Assembly: GCF_001922585.1 (NCBI RefSeq)
Contig: NZ_MRBS01000001.1
Location: forward strand, 62,001-126,000
Source: Pantoea sp. 1.19
GTDB taxonomy: Bacteria > Pseudomonadota > Gammaproteobacteria > Enterobacterales > Enterobacteriaceae
DNA length: 64,000 nucleotides
Direction of reading: 5' to 3'
Under the pieces are notes generated by a model, which made no database searches, was not told where the DNA came from, and was given only the letters and a program-made list of their open reading frames with translations. The position numbers and the translations under genes were made by a program. Shown one piece after another: positions 26,453-37,051 of this stretch (position 1 is its first letter; every line of letters begins with the position of its first letter).

Positions 26453-28300
26453 GTGTTAAACCGTTATCCTTTGTGGAAGTACATCATGCTGGTCGCCGTG
26501 ATTCTGGTCGGCCTGCTCTATGCGCTTCCCAACCTGTATGGTGAGGATCCGGCTGTTCAGGTCACTGGCGCGCGCGGAAGCGCCGCCAGTGAGCAGACGC
26601 TGGTTCAGATCCAGGACGTACTGAAGAAAGAAAACATTCCGAGTAAATCACTGGCTCTGGAAGATGGGGCTATTCTGGCACGCTTTGCCGACACTGACGT
26701 GCAGCTGCGCGCCCGTGAGGCGATCCTGAGCGCGCTGGGTGAAAACTATGTGGTGGCCTTAAACCTGGCGCCGGCTACGCCGAACTGGCTGGCTCGCCTG
26801 CATGCTGAGCCGATGAAGCTGGGTCTTGACCTGCGCGGCGGTGTGCACTTCCTGATGGAAGTGGATATGGACACCGCGTTCAGCAAGCTGCAGGAGCAGA
26901 ATATGGATACCCTGCGCAGCGAGCTGCGTGAAAAGGGCATTCCTTATACCACCGTCAGTAAGACGCCAAACTACGGAGTGGATATCCGCTTCCGCGATAC
27001 GGCTGCCCGCAACGAGGCCGTCAATTACCTCACCCCGCGTCATCGCGATATGGTGATCACCAACAGCGGCAGCGATGCCCTGCGTGCGGTGATGACCGAC
27101 GAACGGATGCGCGAAGCGCGTGAGTATGCTGTTCAGCAAAACATTACTATCCTGCGTAACCGTGTGAATCAACTTGGCGTGGCCGAACCGTTGGTGCAGC
27201 GTCAGGGCTCTGATCGCATCGTGGTTGAGCTGCCGGGCATTCAGGACACGGCGCGGGCGAAAGAAATTCTTGGTGCCACCGCCACGCTGGAGTTCCGCCT
27301 GGTGAATACCGCGGTCGATCCGACGGCGGCGGCCAGCGGCCGCGTCCCGGGGGATTCCGAAGTGAAGCCGACCCGCGACGGTCAACCGGTGGTGCTGTAT
27401 AAGCGCGTGATTTTGACCGGTGACCACATTACCGATTCCACCTCCAGCATGGATGAGTATAACCAGCCGCAGGTGAACATTTCGCTGGATGGTGCGGGCG
27501 GCAACGCCATGTCGAACTTCACCAAGGACAACATCGGTAAGCCGATGGCGACGCTGTTTGTCGAGTACAAAGACAGCGGTAAGCGCGATGCCAACGGCCG
27601 TGCGGTGCTGCAGAAGCAGGAAGAGGTGATTAACGTCGCCAACATCCAGTCGCGTCTGGGCAATAGCTTCCGCATTACCGGCATCAACAACCCGAATGAA
27701 GCACGTCAGCTGTCGCTGCTGCTGCGAGCCGGTGCGCTGATCGCCCCGATTCAGATCGTAGAAGAGCGCACCATTGGGCCGACCATGGGGCAGCAGAACA
27801 TCAATCAGGGCCTGGAAGCCTGCCTGTGGGGGCTGCTCGCCTCGATCATCTTCATGGTGGTGTTCTATAAGAAGTTTGGTCTGATTGCGACTTCGGCGCT
27901 GCTGGTGAACCTGGTGCTGATTGTGGGCATTATGTCGCTGTTGCCCGGCGCCACGCTGACCATGCCGGGGATTGCCGGTATCGTGCTGACGCTGGCGGTG
28001 GCGGTAGATGCCAACGTACTGATTAACGAGCGTATTAAAGAAGAGCTGAGAAACGGGCGCAGCGTGCAGCAGGCGATTCATGAGGGCTACAAAGGCGCCT
28101 TCTCCAGTATCGTCGATGCGAACGTCACCACCCTGATCAAGGTGATTATTCTCTACGCCGTGGGTACCGGATCGATTAAAGGTTTTGCCATTACCACCGC
28201 GATCGGTATCGGCACCTCCATGTTTACGGCGATTCTGGGGACGCGTGCCATCGTTAACCTGGTGTACGGCGGCAAACGCATCAACAAGCTGTCAATCTGA
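26453..28300 (+). CDS. secD: Protein translocase subunit SecD
   Basis: 615 aa, the E. coli length. RND-type membrane protein that uses the proton gradient to complete preprotein release on the periplasmic side. N-terminal membrane helix, a large periplasmic P1 region starting after [16 protein letters not shown], and a C-terminal block of five helices with [18 protein letters not shown], the proton-path motif. Start is GTG 26453 ([13 protein letters not shown]) behind TAAGGGAACTGCC. secF follows 10 bp after the stop. Confidence 0.98.
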   Translation: MLNRYPLWKYIMLVAVILVGLLYALPNLYGEDPAVQVTGARGSAASEQTLVQIQDVLKKENIPSKSLALEDGAILARFADTDVQLRAREAILSALGENYVVALNLAPATPNWLARLHAEPMKLGLDLRGGVHFLMEVDMDTAFSKLQEQNMDTLRSELREKGIPYTTVSKTPNYGVDIRFRDTAARNEAVNYLTPRHRDMVITNSGSDALRAVMTDERMREAREYAVQQNITILRNRVNQLGVAEPLVQRQGSDRIVVELPGIQDTARAKEILGATATLEFRLVNTAVDPTAAASGRVPGDSEVKPTRDGQPVVLYKRVILTGDHITDSTSSMDEYNQPQVNISLDGAGGNAMSNFTKDNIGKPMATLFVEYKDSGKRDANGRAVLQKQEEVINVANIQSRLGNSFRITGINNPNEARQLSLLLRAGALIAPIQIVEERTIGPTMGQQNINQGLEACLWGLLASIIFMVVFYKKFGLIATSALLVNLVLIVGIMSLLPGATLTMPGIAGIVLTLAVAVDANVLINERIKEELRNGRSVQQAIHEGYKGAFSSIVDANVTTLIKVIILYAVGTGSIKGFAITTAIGIGTSMFTAILGTRAIVNLVYGGKRINKLSI

Positions 28301-28310
28301 GGAGTGCGTT

Positions 28311-29279
28311 GTGGCACAGGAATACAACATTGAGCAGTTAAACCACGGGCGTAAAGTCGTCGACTTTATGCGCTGGGACAAGGTGGCCTTTATCATTTCC
28401 GGCCTGCTGCTTGTTGCCGCCATTGCCATCATGGGCGTGCGCGGCTTTAACTGGGGGCTGGATTTCACCGGCGGTACGGTCATCGAGATTAATCTGCAGA
28501 AACCGGCAAACCTCGATACGCTCCGTACTGCGCTGGAGACGTCCGGCTTTAAAGAGCCGCAGGTGCAAAACTTCGGCAGCAGCCGCGATATCATGGTGCG
28601 GATGGCACCGTCGGAAGGTCCGGCGGGTCAGGAGTTGGGCGGTAAGGTGGTCGCGGTGATTGATCAGGCGACCGGGCAGGATGCTACCGTAAAGCGCATT
28701 GAGTTTGTCGGCCCCAGCGTCGGTAGCGATCTGGCGCAGGCCGGTGCTATGGCGCTGTTGTCGGCGCTGATTGCCATTCTGATCTACATCGGCATTCGCT
28801 TCGAATGGCGTCTGGCGCTGGGTACTGTGCTGGCGCTGGCGCACGATGTGATCATCACGATGGGCATTCTGTCGCTGTTCCACATTGAGATCGACCTGAC
28901 CATTATCGCCTCGCTGATGTCAGTGATTGGCTACTCGCTGAACGATAAGATTGTGGTCTCGGATCGTATCCGTGAGAACTTCCGCAAGATCCGCCGCGGT
29001 TCTTCCTACGACATTACCAACGTCTCGCTGACGCAGACCCTGAGTCGTACCATTATCACCTCGGTAACGACCATGGCGATGGTGGCCATTCTGCTGGTGT
29101 TTGGCGGAGCGCTGCTGCAGGGCTTCTCGCTGACCATGCTGATTGGCGTGGCGATCGGTACGGTATCCTCGATCTACGTCTCTTCGGCGCTGGCGCTGAA
29201 GCTGGGCATGAAGCGCGAGCATATGCTGCAGCAGAAAGTCGAGAAAGAGGGCGCCGATCAGCCCTCGATTCTGCCGTAA
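28311..29279 (+). CDS. secF: Protein translocase subunit SecF
   Basis: 322 aa from GTG 28311 (E. coli 323 aa), preceded by GAGGAG in the secD tail region; a longer frame from 28185 only reads through secD. Partner of SecD with six membrane helices. [15 protein letters not shown] and the pore motif [19 protein letters not shown] are visible, and the C-terminus [19 protein letters not shown] is as in E. coli. The operon ends here with a strong terminator; E. coli yajD and tsx do not follow. Confidence 0.98.
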   Translation: MAQEYNIEQLNHGRKVVDFMRWDKVAFIISGLLLVAAIAIMGVRGFNWGLDFTGGTVIEINLQKPANLDTLRTALETSGFKEPQVQNFGSSRDIMVRMAPSEGPAGQELGGKVVAVIDQATGQDATVKRIEFVGPSVGSDLAQAGAMALLSALIAILIYIGIRFEWRLALGTVLALAHDVIITMGILSLFHIEIDLTIIASLMSVIGYSLNDKIVVSDRIRENFRKIRRGSSYDITNVSLTQTLSRTIITSVTTMAMVAILLVFGGALLQGFSLTMLIGVAIGTVSSIYVSSALALKLGMKREHMLQQKVEKEGADQPSILP

Positions 29280-29300
29280 GCGCTTTCTGTGACGTATCAC

Positions 29301-29329
29301 ACGGCCACCCCTGGGTGGCCGTTTTTTTT
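29301..29329 (+). terminator. Intrinsic terminator of the queA-secF operon
   Basis: 10-bp perfect stem ACGGCCACCC / GGGTGGCCGT, CT loop (flanking bases will open), then eight T (29322-29329). Confidence 0.95.
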
Positions 29330-29335
29330 GGCGAT

Positions 29336-29914
29336 TTAGCGGGCTGGCGGCGCCGGCGCCGCGCTATTTACCTGCACATCATACAGTCGCACAAACCCCA
29401 GCTGTTCCGGAGTCATGCCGCTCAGGCGCAGCGGAACGGTGGTCTCCGCCCGGGCAATCAGCGATGCGGGCAGGGTTAAGGTCTGGCTCAGGGTCTCTGC
29501 CGCCAGCGGCTTGCCGGTAACGGGATCCAGGGGGCCCCAGTCGACCCGAGCGGTCATCGCCGGGAGCGTACCGCCCCGGGTGGCCGCCAGCCGCAGCGTG
29601 GCCCGGGTGCCGTTGGCCTCCATGGCCACCTGCTCCAGCGAGACGCGCAGTGGGCCGGCACGGCTCTCCAGCTCGACCGGCGCGCGGGCGGCGGGCACCA
29701 GCCAGGCACCGGCGCTGGCGTGCTGGTTAAGCAGCGTTTGCCGCTCAAGCGCGCTGGCCTGGCGGGTGAGCTGGCGCATGTGCTGATTGAGTTTCACCAC
29801 TTCGCGATGCAGCGTGCGGACCTCCTGCTGCTGGCGGGGTGGGGTGGAGGCACAGCCTGCCAGTACCAGCGTCGCGGTGAACAGCGTCAGCATTCGGATG
29901 GAAGGGAAAGTCAT
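29336..29914 (-). CDS. yajI: DUF3251 lipoprotein YajI
   Basis: 192 aa. Lipoprotein signal with lipobox LAGC (Cys21) after a short hydrophobic run, so it is acylated and anchored on the periplasmic side. Mature part begins with a helical, coiled-coil-like stretch (EVRTLHREVVKLNQHMRQL) and a beta-rich DUF3251 domain. Function unknown. ATG 29914 chosen over ATG 29893 because AAGGAG is six bases before it. Placement just before nrdR matches E. coli yajI. Annotation as YajI rests on domain and synteny. Confidence 0.85.
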   Translation of the reverse strand: MTFPSIRMLTLFTATLVLAGCASTPPRQQQEVRTLHREVVKLNQHMRQLTRQASALERQTLLNQHASAGAWLVPAARAPVELESRAGPLRVSLEQVAMEANGTRATLRLAATRGGTLPAMTARVDWGPLDPVTGKPLAAETLSQTLTLPASLIARAETTVPLRLSGMTPEQLGFVRLYDVQVNSAAPAPPAR

Positions 29915-30037
29915 ATCGCGCTCCTTATCCGGTGGGGATGCTGTTAAGCATAGTGCCTTTCGCCGCGGCTGGCATTCAGTTGTCCGGCCTGCCAGGTTAC
30001 ACTGTTGCCTTTAACCGTTAAGAGTCAGGATCTGGTC

Positions 30038-30487
30038 ATGCATTGCCCGTTCTGTTCCGCCGTTGATACCAAAGTTATCGACTCTCGCCTGGTGGGGGAG
30101 GGGGCCTCTGTTCGCCGCCGCCGCCAGTGTCTGCTCTGCCACGAGCGCTTTACCACCTTTGAGGTGGCCGAACTGGTGATGCCGCGAGTGGTAAAAAGCA
30201 ACGATGTGCGCGAACCCTTTAACGAGGACAAGCTGGCCGGTGGCCTGATGAAAGCGCTGGAGAAACGGCCGGTGAACTCGGATGACGTGGCGAATGCGGT
30301 GAATCACATTAAATCGCAGCTGCGCGCCACCGGCGAGCGGGAAGTCCCGAGTAAGCTGATTGGCAATCTGGTGATGGACGCGCTGAAAAAGCTGGATAAG
30401 GTCGCCTATATCCGCTTCGCCTCGGTGTATCGCAGCTTTGAAGACGTGCGCGAATTTGGTGAAGAGATCGCCCGCCTGGAGGATTAA
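30038..30487 (+). CDS. nrdR: Transcriptional repressor NrdR
   Basis: 149 aa from ATG 30038, the E. coli length; the frame extends to 30005 but MHCPFC is the conserved start. Represses ribonucleotide reductase genes, binding NrdR boxes when loaded with ATP/dATP. Zinc ribbon Cys-Pro-Phe-Cys at 3-6 and CLLCHERF at about 31-38; ATP-cone domain follows ([19 protein letters not shown]). Three bases separate its stop from ribD, so it leads a nrdR-ribD-ribE-nusB unit as in E. coli. Confidence 0.98.
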   Translation: MHCPFCSAVDTKVIDSRLVGEGASVRRRRQCLLCHERFTTFEVAELVMPRVVKSNDVREPFNEDKLAGGLMKALEKRPVNSDDVANAVNHIKSQLRATGEREVPSKLIGNLVMDALKKLDKVAYIRFASVYRSFEDVREFGEEIARLED

Positions 30488-30490
30488 TAC

Positions 30491-31597
30491 GTGAGTGATG
30501 CACGCTATATGGCGCGGGCGCTGGAGCTGGCGCGCCGCGGTACTTGGACCACCCATCCCAATCCCCGGGTGGGCTGCGTGATCGTGCGTGAGGGCGCCAT
30601 CGTCGGCGAAGGCTGGCACGTCCGTGCCGGTGACCCCCATGCTGAAGTGTACGCGCTGCGTCAGGCCGGCGATCGGGCGCGCGGAGCGACCGCCTACGTG
30701 ACGCTGGAGCCGTGCAGCCATGTTGGCCGCACGCCGCCCTGCTGCGATGCGCTGATCGCCGCCGGTATCAGTCGGGTGGTGGCGGCCATGCAGGATCCCA
30801 ACCCGCAGGTCGCGGGACGCGGGCTGCGCCGCCTGAGCGAGGCCGGCGTGGCGGTGAGTCACGGTCTGATGATGGCCGAAGCCGAGGCGCTGAACCGCGG
30901 CTTTCTGAAGCGCATGCGCACTGGCTTTCCGTGGATCCAGGTTAAAATGGGCGCCTCGGCGGACGGACGCACCGCCATGGCCAGTGGTGAAAGCCAGTGG
31001 ATAACGTCGCCGCAGGCGCGTCAGGATGTGCAGCGCCTGCGCGCCGCCAGTCATGCCATACTGAGTACCAGCGCAACCGTGCTGGCTGACGATCCGGCGC
31101 TGACCGTACGCTGGTCAGCGCTGGGAGAGCGGTTGCAGGCCGCGTATCCTCAGGAGGCGCTGCGCCAGCCGGTGCGGGTGATCCTGGATGCCGGTCAGCG
31201 GATAACCGCGGAACACCGCGTCGTGCAGCAGCCGGGAGAGACCTGGCTGGTGGGCGACCGCCCCGATGCCCGGATCTTCCCCGCGGGGGTTTCTCCGCTG
31301 CGGGTTCCCGCCCTGAACGGGCAGGTGGACCTGGTGTCGCTGATGATACTGCTGGGCCGGCAGCAAATTAACAGCGTCTGGGTTGAGGCGGGCGCGACCC
31401 TCGCGGGGGCGCTGCTGAATGCGGGCCTGGTCGATGAGCTGCTGATTTACATGGCCCCGACGCTGCTCGGCGACGCCGCGCGCGGCCTGTGCCATTTGCC
31501 CGGCCTGACCCGGCTGGCTGATGCGCCGCGCCTGCGTTTTACTGATGTGCGTCAGGTTGGGCCGGATGTGCGCCTGACCCTGACGCCGCACAATTAA
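30491..31597 (+). CDS. ribD: Bifunctional riboflavin deaminase/reductase RibD
   Basis: 368 aa (E. coli 367). Deaminates and then reduces the pyrimidine intermediate of riboflavin synthesis. N-terminal zinc deaminase: DPHAEVYALR and PCSHVGRTPPC carry the His/Glu and two Cys ligands. C-terminal reductase domain starts around KMGASADGRTAMASGESQWI and ends with WVEAGATLAGALL. GTG start at 30491, three bases after nrdR. Followed by a 74-bp GC-rich gap, then ribE. Confidence 0.97.
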   Translation: MSDARYMARALELARRGTWTTHPNPRVGCVIVREGAIVGEGWHVRAGDPHAEVYALRQAGDRARGATAYVTLEPCSHVGRTPPCCDALIAAGISRVVAAMQDPNPQVAGRGLRRLSEAGVAVSHGLMMAEAEALNRGFLKRMRTGFPWIQVKMGASADGRTAMASGESQWITSPQARQDVQRLRAASHAILSTSATVLADDPALTVRWSALGERLQAAYPQEALRQPVRVILDAGQRITAEHRVVQQPGETWLVGDRPDARIFPAGVSPLRVPALNGQVDLVSLMILLGRQQINSVWVEAGATLAGALLNAGLVDELLIYMAPTLLGDAARGLCHLPGLTRLADAPRLRFTDVRQVGPDVRLTLTPHN

Positions 31598-31671
31598 GGG
31601 GCGCCGCCCCGAAGAGTGTGGTAGAATCCGCCCCCCCGCGGGGCCATTAACCGAACCCGAAAAGGATAATT

Positions 31672-32142
31672 ATGAAAGTCATTGAAGCGGCTGTTGCCAC
31701 GCCAACTGCGCGTATTGCCATCGTTATTGCGCGTTTCAACAACTTTATCAACGACAGCCTGCTGGATGGCGCGATTGACGCCATGAAGCGAATTGGTCAG
31801 GTCAAAGACGAGAACATTACCGTGGTGTGGGTGCCTGGCGCCTATGAGTTGCCGATGACCGCGCGTGCGCTGGCTAACAGCGGTAACTATGACGCCGTGG
31901 TGGCGCTGGGGACCGTGATCCGCGGCGGCACCGCCCACTTTGAGTACGTGGCGGGCGAAGCCAGCTCCGGTCTGGCCAGCGTGGCCATGAACAGCGAGAT
32001 TCCGGTCGCCTTTGGCGTACTGACTACCGAAAACATTGAACAAGCGATTGAACGTGCGGGTACCAAAGCCGGTAACAAAGGCGCCGAAGCGGCGCTGACC
32101 GCGCTGGAAATGATCAACGTACTGAACGCTATTAAAGCCTGA
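31672..32142 (+). CDS. ribE: 6,7-dimethyl-8-ribityllumazine synthase RibE (RibH)
   Basis: 156 aa, the E. coli length. Condenses 5-amino-6-ribitylaminouracil with dihydroxybutanone phosphate to lumazine, assembling as a 60-mer shell. [17 protein letters not shown] and [15 protein letters not shown] with the catalytic His, and [20 protein letters not shown]-type motif (shortened here) are conserved. AAAAGGATAATT precedes ATG 31672. nusB follows 16 bp later. Confidence 0.98.
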   Translation: MKVIEAAVATPTARIAIVIARFNNFINDSLLDGAIDAMKRIGQVKDENITVVWVPGAYELPMTARALANSGNYDAVVALGTVIRGGTAHFEYVAGEASSGLASVAMNSEIPVAFGVLTTENIEQAIERAGTKAGNKGAEAALTALEMINVLNAIKA

Positions 32143-32158
32143 TTTTAAGGGGAAATTT

Positions 32159-32578
32159 GTGAAACCTGCTGCTCGTCGCCGCGCCCGTGAGTGTGCCGTC
32201 CAGGCGCTTTACTCCTGGCAGTTATCCAACAACGACATCGCGGATGTCGAATACCAGTTTCTGGCGGAACAGGATGTAAAGGGTGTAGATATCACCTATT
32301 TCCGTGAGTTGCTGGCCGGTGTGGCGACCAACACCGCTTACCTGGATGGCCTGATGAAACCCTGGCTGTCCCGTCAGCTGGAAGAGCTGGGCCAGGTGGA
32401 AAAAGCCATCCTGCGCCTGTCGCTGTATGAGCTGAGTAAGCGCGATGATGTGCCCTATAAGGTTGCCATCAACGAGGGCATTGAGCTGGCGAAAATTTTC
32501 GGTGCCGAAGACAGCCATAAGTTTGTCAACGGCGTGCTGGATAAAGCGGCGCCACAGATACGCCCCAGCAGAAAGTGA
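32159..32578 (+). CDS. nusB: Transcription antitermination factor NusB
   Basis: 139 aa, the E. coli length. With NusE it binds boxA RNA for rRNA antitermination. All-helical; [20 protein letters not shown] start and [21 protein letters not shown] conserved. Start is GTG 32159 (aaatttGTGaaacctgc). The stop is followed at once by an intrinsic terminator, so thiL-pgpA may depend on partial read-through. Confidence 0.98.
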   Translation: MKPAARRRARECAVQALYSWQLSNNDIADVEYQFLAEQDVKGVDITYFRELLAGVATNTAYLDGLMKPWLSRQLEELGQVEKAILRLSLYELSKRDDVPYKVAINEGIELAKIFGAEDSHKFVNGVLDKAAPQIRPSRK

Positions 32579-32584
32579 GTGTTG

Positions 32585-32613
32585 AGGCCGGAGTATCCGG
32601 CCTTTCTTTTTTT
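32585..32613 (+). terminator. Intrinsic terminator/attenuator between nusB and thiL
   Basis: 8-bp perfect stem AGGCCGGA / TCCGGCCT, loop GTA, then a T-rich tail with one C (32603-32613). It ends 19 bp before the thiL start, so it should lower thiL-pgpA expression from upstream promoters. Confidence 0.85.
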
Positions 32614-32631
32614 AATGACTGGAACGCAGCT

Positions 32632-33603
32632 ATGGCATGTGGTGAATTTGAACTTATCACGCGCTACTTTGATCGTGTAACGAGTTCGCGACGCGACGTC
32701 GAGAAAGGCATCGGCGATGACTGCGCGTTACTGAACGTCCCCGATAAGCAGACCCTGGCCATCAGCACCGATACGCTGGTGGAAGGCGTCCACTTTCTGA
32801 AAGATATCCATCCGGCCGATTTAGGCTACAAAGCGCTGGCGGTTAACCTGAGCGATCTCGCGGCAATGGGGGCCGATCCGGCGTGGCTGACGCTGGCGCT
32901 GACCCTGCCGAAAGTCGACGAGAGCTGGCTTAAACCGTTTAGCGATAGCCTGTTCGAGCTGCTGGATTACTACAATATGCAGCTGATTGGCGGCGATACC
33001 ACCCGCGGCCCCCTTAGCATGACGCTCGGGATCCATGGCCTGGTGCCGGTCGGCAAAGCCCTGAAGCGCAGCGGCGCGAAGCCCGGGGACTGGATTTACG
33101 TTACCGGTACGCTCGGTGACAGCGCCGCCGGCCTGGCGCTGCTTATGCACCATATTCGCCATGGCGACCCGGCGGTGCATGAGGGACTGATTAAGCGCCA
33201 TTTGCGGCCGATGCCGCGCATACTGCAGGGACAGGCGCTGCGCGGCCTGGCTTCCTCCGCGATTGACGTCTCCGATGGGCTGGTGTCCGATCTCGGTCAT
33301 ATTCTGCAGGCCAGCGGCTGCGGCGCGCGTCTGCACCTGGATGCGCTGCCGCTCTCCGATTTGCTGCGCGATAATTTTGCACGCGAACAGGCATTGCGCT
33401 GGGCGCTGGCCGGCGGTGAAGATTATGAGCTCTGTTTCACCGTTCCGGAAATTAATCGCGGTGCGATTGATGTGGCGCTGGGACACCTTGGCGTAGCCTG
33501 GACCTGCATCGGCCAGATCCTGCCCGGTCAGGACGGCGTGATGCTGATGGACGGCGGCGAACCGGCCCACCTCTCCCTAAAAGGATTCGATCATTTTGCG
33601 TAA
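32632..33603 (+). CDS. thiL: Thiamine-monophosphate kinase ThiL
   Basis: 323 aa from ATG 32632 (E. coli 325); a longer frame from 32575 would read through the terminator and is not conserved. Makes thiamine diphosphate from thiamine phosphate and [16 protein letters not shown] start, [36 protein letters not shown] and [15 protein letters not shown] are conserved metal/ATP elements. Last 8 bp overlap the TTG start of pgpA. Confidence 0.97.
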   Translation: MACGEFELITRYFDRVTSSRRDVEKGIGDDCALLNVPDKQTLAISTDTLVEGVHFLKDIHPADLGYKALAVNLSDLAAMGADPAWLTLALTLPKVDESWLKPFSDSLFELLDYYNMQLIGGDTTRGPLSMTLGIHGLVPVGKALKRSGAKPGDWIYVTGTLGDSAAGLALLMHHIRHGDPAVHEGLIKRHLRPMPRILQGQALRGLASSAIDVSDGLVSDLGHILQASGCGARLHLDALPLSDLLRDNFAREQALRWALAGGEDYELCFTVPEINRGAIDVALGHLGVAWTCIGQILPGQDGVMLMDGGEPAHLSLKGFDHFA

Positions 33604-34105
33604 AGGCATCATTACCGACGTGGCGAAAAGCCGGCTGAATCTGCGTAACCCCTGGCACCTGCTGGCCACCGGCTTTGGCAGCGGCCTGAGTCCGTGGGTG
33701 CCCGGCACCATGGGCAGCCTGGCCGCCATCCCCTTCTGGTATCTGATGACCTGGCTGCCGGCCGATCTCTATTCGCTACTGGTGCTGTTTGGGATCTCGA
33801 TTGGCGTCTATCTTTGCCACCGTACGGCAAAGGATATGGGCGTACACGATCACGGCAGTATCGTCTGGGATGAGTTTATCGGTATGTGGATCACCCTGAT
33901 GGCGATCCCGCAGCTGACCTGGCAGTGGGTGCTTGCCGGCTTTGTCATCTTTCGCATTCTGGACATGTGGAAGCCGTGGCCGATCCGCTGGTTTGACCGT
34001 AATGTGCACGGCGGCATGGGGATCATGGTCGATGATATTATCGCCGGGATCCTCTCCGCCGCGCTGCTGTGGCTGGCAGGCCACTACGGCTGGTCTATCT
34101 CCTGA
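33596..34105 (+). CDS. pgpA: Phosphatidylglycerophosphatase A
   Basis: 169 aa (E. coli 172). Removes phosphate from phosphatidylglycerophosphate at the inner membrane. [36 protein letters not shown] and [14 protein letters not shown] motifs and several membrane helices are plain. The start is probably TTG 33596 ([14 protein letters not shown]), behind AAAAGGA (33578-33584, long spacer), overlapping thiL; no ATG is available upstream of the conserved region. Convergent with yajO. Confidence 0.95.
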   Translation: MRKGIITDVAKSRLNLRNPWHLLATGFGSGLSPWVPGTMGSLAAIPFWYLMTWLPADLYSLLVLFGISIGVYLCHRTAKDMGVHDHGSIVWDEFIGMWITLMAIPQLTWQWVLAGFVIFRILDMWKPWPIRWFDRNVHGGMGIMVDDIIAGILSAALLWLAGHYGWSIS

Positions 34106-34119
34106 GCCATCACGCCGGC

Positions 34120-35094
34120 TTATTCGTAGCCGGTGGGCGGGTGGGGCAGGTAGACGCTCTCCAGTTCAATCCTCTCTTCCGGCGTCAGGCTGACGTCCAC
34201 TGATTTCACGAGATCGGCCAGCTGCTCGGCGCGCGATGCACCGATGACAGGCGCGGTGACCACCGGCTTGTGCAGCAGCCAGGCCAGCGCGATCTGCGCG
34301 CGGCTAACGCCTTTGTCTGCGGCGATCGCTTCAACGCGGGCGGCAATCGCGGCATCATTGTCGGCCGTTGCTGCGTAGAGGGTATCGGCAAAGCGATCGG
34401 AGACCGAGCGGGCGGTGGTGTCTCCCCACGGGCGGGTCAGGCGGCCGCGCGCCAGCGGGCTCCAGGGCAGCACTGCAATCTGCTGCTGCTGACACAGCGG
34501 ATACATCTCACGCTCCTCTTCGCGCTGGATCAGGTTGTATTGATCCTGCATGCTGATAAATCGCGTCCAGCCGTGCTGATCGGCCAGATCCAGCGCCAGC
34601 TTAAACTGGTGCGCGTGCATTGATGAGGCGCCGATGTAGCGCGCTTTACCGGCTTTCACCACCTCATCCAGTGCCGCCAGCGTCTCCTCAATCGGCGTGT
34701 GGTAGTCCCAGCGGTGGATCTGTAGCAGATCGACGTATTCCATGCCGAGGCGCTGCAGGCTGTCGTCGATAGATTGCAGGATCTGCGCCCGCGACAGTCC
34801 CTGGTCCAGTCCGCGGGTTTTAAAATAGACTTTGGTCGCGACCACCACTTCATCGCGGCGGGCAAAATCGCGCAGCGCGCGACCGACGATCTCTTCACTG
34901 CTGCCGTCGGAGTAGCTGTTGGCGGTGTCGAAAAAGTTAATGCCCGCTTCGAGCGCTTGCTGAATCAGCGGGCGGCTGCTCTCTTCGGGCAGAGTCCAGG
35001 CGTGGTTGCCGGCGGCGGGATCGCCAAATGTCATACAGCCAAGACAGAGACGGGAAACCTGGAGATCGGTAGTGCCTAAGCGTATGGTTTTCAT
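34120..35094 (-). CDS. yajO: Aldo/keto reductase YajO
   Basis: 324 aa (E. coli YajO 324). NADPH-dependent (beta/alpha)8 oxidoreductase. Catalytic tetrad visible: Asp in FFDTANSYSDGSSEE with Tyr62-region, Lys in VVVATKVYF and His in LLQIHRWDYHTP; the NADP loop PVIGASRAEQL is intact. E. coli YajO has been linked to xylose reduction and to thiamin phenotypes; the true substrate here is unknown. ATG 35094. Same order as in E. coli, downstream of dxs and convergent with pgpA. The hairpin CCGGCT/AGCCGG (34115-34133) overlaps its 3' end. Confidence 0.94.
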   Translation of the reverse strand: MKTIRLGTTDLQVSRLCLGCMTFGDPAAGNHAWTLPEESSRPLIQQALEAGINFFDTANSYSDGSSEEIVGRALRDFARRDEVVVATKVYFKTRGLDQGLSRAQILQSIDDSLQRLGMEYVDLLQIHRWDYHTPIEETLAALDEVVKAGKARYIGASSMHAHQFKLALDLADQHGWTRFISMQDQYNLIQREEEREMYPLCQQQQIAVLPWSPLARGRLTRPWGDTTARSVSDRFADTLYAATADNDAAIAARVEAIAADKGVSRAQIALAWLLHKPVVTAPVIGASRAEQLADLVKSVDVSLTPEERIELESVYLPHPPTGYE

Positions 35095-35166
35095 GCGGGT
35101 GCCTGCTATGCGTTATGGGTCAGATAAGCATAGCAGGGTGGGTTTATCGTGGCATATAAGCCGGTG

Positions 35167-37032
35167 CTACTGCGCCAGCCAGCGGGCAATCTGCTGCTGA
35201 ATGCCCGCGGCGTCCAGCAGCAGATCGCGGCGAATTTCCTCTTGCGTGCCCTGCGGAATAAAACTGTCCGGCAGGCCCAAATTGAGCACCGGAACCGCTT
35301 TGCGCTTCGCCATCAGCAGTTCATTCACACCGCTGCCGGCACCGCCGAGGATCGTTCCCTCTTCCAGCGTCACCAGGTTTTCATGAGCGGCGGCGAGGGA
35401 GAGGATCAGCGCCTCATCCAGGGGCTTAACGAAGCGCATGTCCACCAGGGTGGCGTTCAGCGCCTCCGCGGCGGCGGCGGCTTCGGGCAGCAGCGTGCCG
35501 AAATTGAGGATCGCCAGTTTTTCCCCTTCGCGTTTTACGACGCCTTTGCCCAGCGGCAGCGGGGAGAGAGGCGTCAGCGCCGCGCCGGTGCCGGTGCCGC
35601 GCGGATAGCGCACGGCGCTGGGGCCCCCGGTGTGCAGATAGCCGGTGGTCAGCATCTGGCGGCATTCATTTTCATCGCTGGGGGTCATGATCACCATGGT
35701 GGGGATGCAGCGCAGGTAGGCGATATCGAACGCGCCCTGATGGGTTTGCCCGTCGGCCCCGACGATACCGCCGCGATCGATAGCAAACAGCACCGGCAGC
35801 CGTTGAATGGCCACGTCGTGAATCAGCTGGTCATAGCCGCGCTGCAGGAAGGTGGAGTAGATAGCTACCACCGGTTTGTAACCGCCAATCGCCAGCCCGG
35901 CGGCGAAAGTGATCGCGTGCTGTTCGGCAATCGCCACGTCAAAGTACTGCTGCGGATAGTCACGCGAAAACGCCACCATGCCGGATCCTTCGCGCATCGC
36001 CGGAGTGATAGCCATCAGCGTCGGATCGCTGCTGGCGACGTCGCTGAGCCACTGGCCAAAAATTTTCGAGTAGGTAGGCAGCGACTCGCTGCTTTTCGGC
36101 AGCAGGCCGCTGGCGGGATCGAATTTCGGTACCGCATGCCAGCTGATGGGATCTTCTTCCGCCGGCGCGTAGCCTTTGCCTTTGCGGGTCATGATGTGCA
36201 GAAACTGCGGTCCCTTCAGGCTGCGCATATTGTTCAGCGTCTGCACCAGCGCCAACACATCGTGGCCGTCGACCGGTCCGATGTAGTTAAAACCCAGCTC
36301 TTCGAACAGCGTGCCGGGAACCACCATGCCTTTCAGATGTTCTTCCGTGCGCTTCAGCAGCTCTTTGATCGGCGGCATACCGGAGAAGACTTTTTTACCG
36401 CCTTCGCGCAGGCGGGTATAGAGCTTGCCGGAGAGCAGCTGCGCCAGATGATTATTCAGCGCGCCAACGTTTTCAGATATGGACATCTCGTTGTCGTTCA
36501 GCACCACCAGCAGATCGGATTTAATGCCGCCGGCGTGGTTCATGGCTTCAAAGGCCATCCCGGCAGTGATCGCGCCGTCGCCAATCACGCAGGCGGTACG
36601 CCGACCTTTGCCCTCCCGCTCGGCGGCCACGGCCAGGCCAACGCCGGCGCTGATCGACGTAGAGGAGTGCCCGACGCTGAGCACGTCATAGTCGCTCTCA
36701 TCACGCCACGGAAACGGGTGCAGACCGCCTTTTTGCCGGATGGTGCCGATGCGATCGCGCCGCCCGGTCAGGATCTTGTGCGGATAGGCCTGGTGGCCGA
36801 CGTCCCACACCAGGTGGTCAAAAGGCGTGTTGTAGACATAGTGCAGCGCAACCGTTAGCTCCACCACCCCCAGTCCGGACGCAAAGTGCCCGCTGGAGCG
36901 GCTTACGCTGTCGAGCAGGTACTGGCGCAGCTCATCGCACAGCTTGGGCAGCTGATCTTTCGGTAGCAGGCGCAGCGCCTGTACGCTGTCAGCCAGCGCC
37001 AGGGTGGGGTATTTAGCAGTATCAAAACTCAT
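35167..37032 (-). CDS. dxs: 1-deoxy-D-xylulose-5-phosphate synthase Dxs
   Basis: 621 aa from ATG 37032 (E. coli 620); the frame runs back through ispA but [16 protein letters not shown] is the conserved start. Thiamine-diphosphate enzyme that joins pyruvate and glyceraldehyde 3-phosphate, the first step of the MEP isoprenoid pathway. [35 protein letters not shown] (ThDP motif) and [15 protein letters not shown] with the catalytic Glu are present. 19 bp after ispA, so part of xseB-ispA-dxs. Confidence 0.98.
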   Translation of the reverse strand: MSFDTAKYPTLALADSVQALRLLPKDQLPKLCDELRQYLLDSVSRSSGHFASGLGVVELTVALHYVYNTPFDHLVWDVGHQAYPHKILTGRRDRIGTIRQKGGLHPFPWRDESDYDVLSVGHSSTSISAGVGLAVAAEREGKGRRTACVIGDGAITAGMAFEAMNHAGGIKSDLLVVLNDNEMSISENVGALNNHLAQLLSGKLYTRLREGGKKVFSGMPPIKELLKRTEEHLKGMVVPGTLFEELGFNYIGPVDGHDVLALVQTLNNMRSLKGPQFLHIMTRKGKGYAPAEEDPISWHAVPKFDPASGLLPKSSESLPTYSKIFGQWLSDVASSDPTLMAITPAMREGSGMVAFSRDYPQQYFDVAIAEQHAITFAAGLAIGGYKPVVAIYSTFLQRGYDQLIHDVAIQRLPVLFAIDRGGIVGADGQTHQGAFDIAYLRCIPTMVIMTPSDENECRQMLTTGYLHTGGPSAVRYPRGTGTGAALTPLSPLPLGKGVVKREGEKLAILNFGTLLPEAAAAAEALNATLVDMRFVKPLDEALILSLAAAHENLVTLEEGTILGGAGSGVNELLMAKRKAVPVLNLGLPDSFIPQGTQEEIRRDLLLDAAGIQQQIARWLAQ

Positions 37033-37051
37033 CAGCGACTCGTTGTGGTCA

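Noticed and set aside
26759-28081. 440-aa minus-strand frame opposite secD
   Set aside because: SecD is unambiguous; His/Arg/Gln-rich composition is typical of an antisense shadow.
30011-31054. 347-aa minus-strand frame opposite nrdR-ribD
   Set aside because: Spans two real genes on the other strand and has low-complexity composition.
35149-36858. 569-aa plus-strand frame opposite dxs
   Set aside because: Dxs on the minus strand is certain; the frame has no family features or ribosome site and reflects codon bias.
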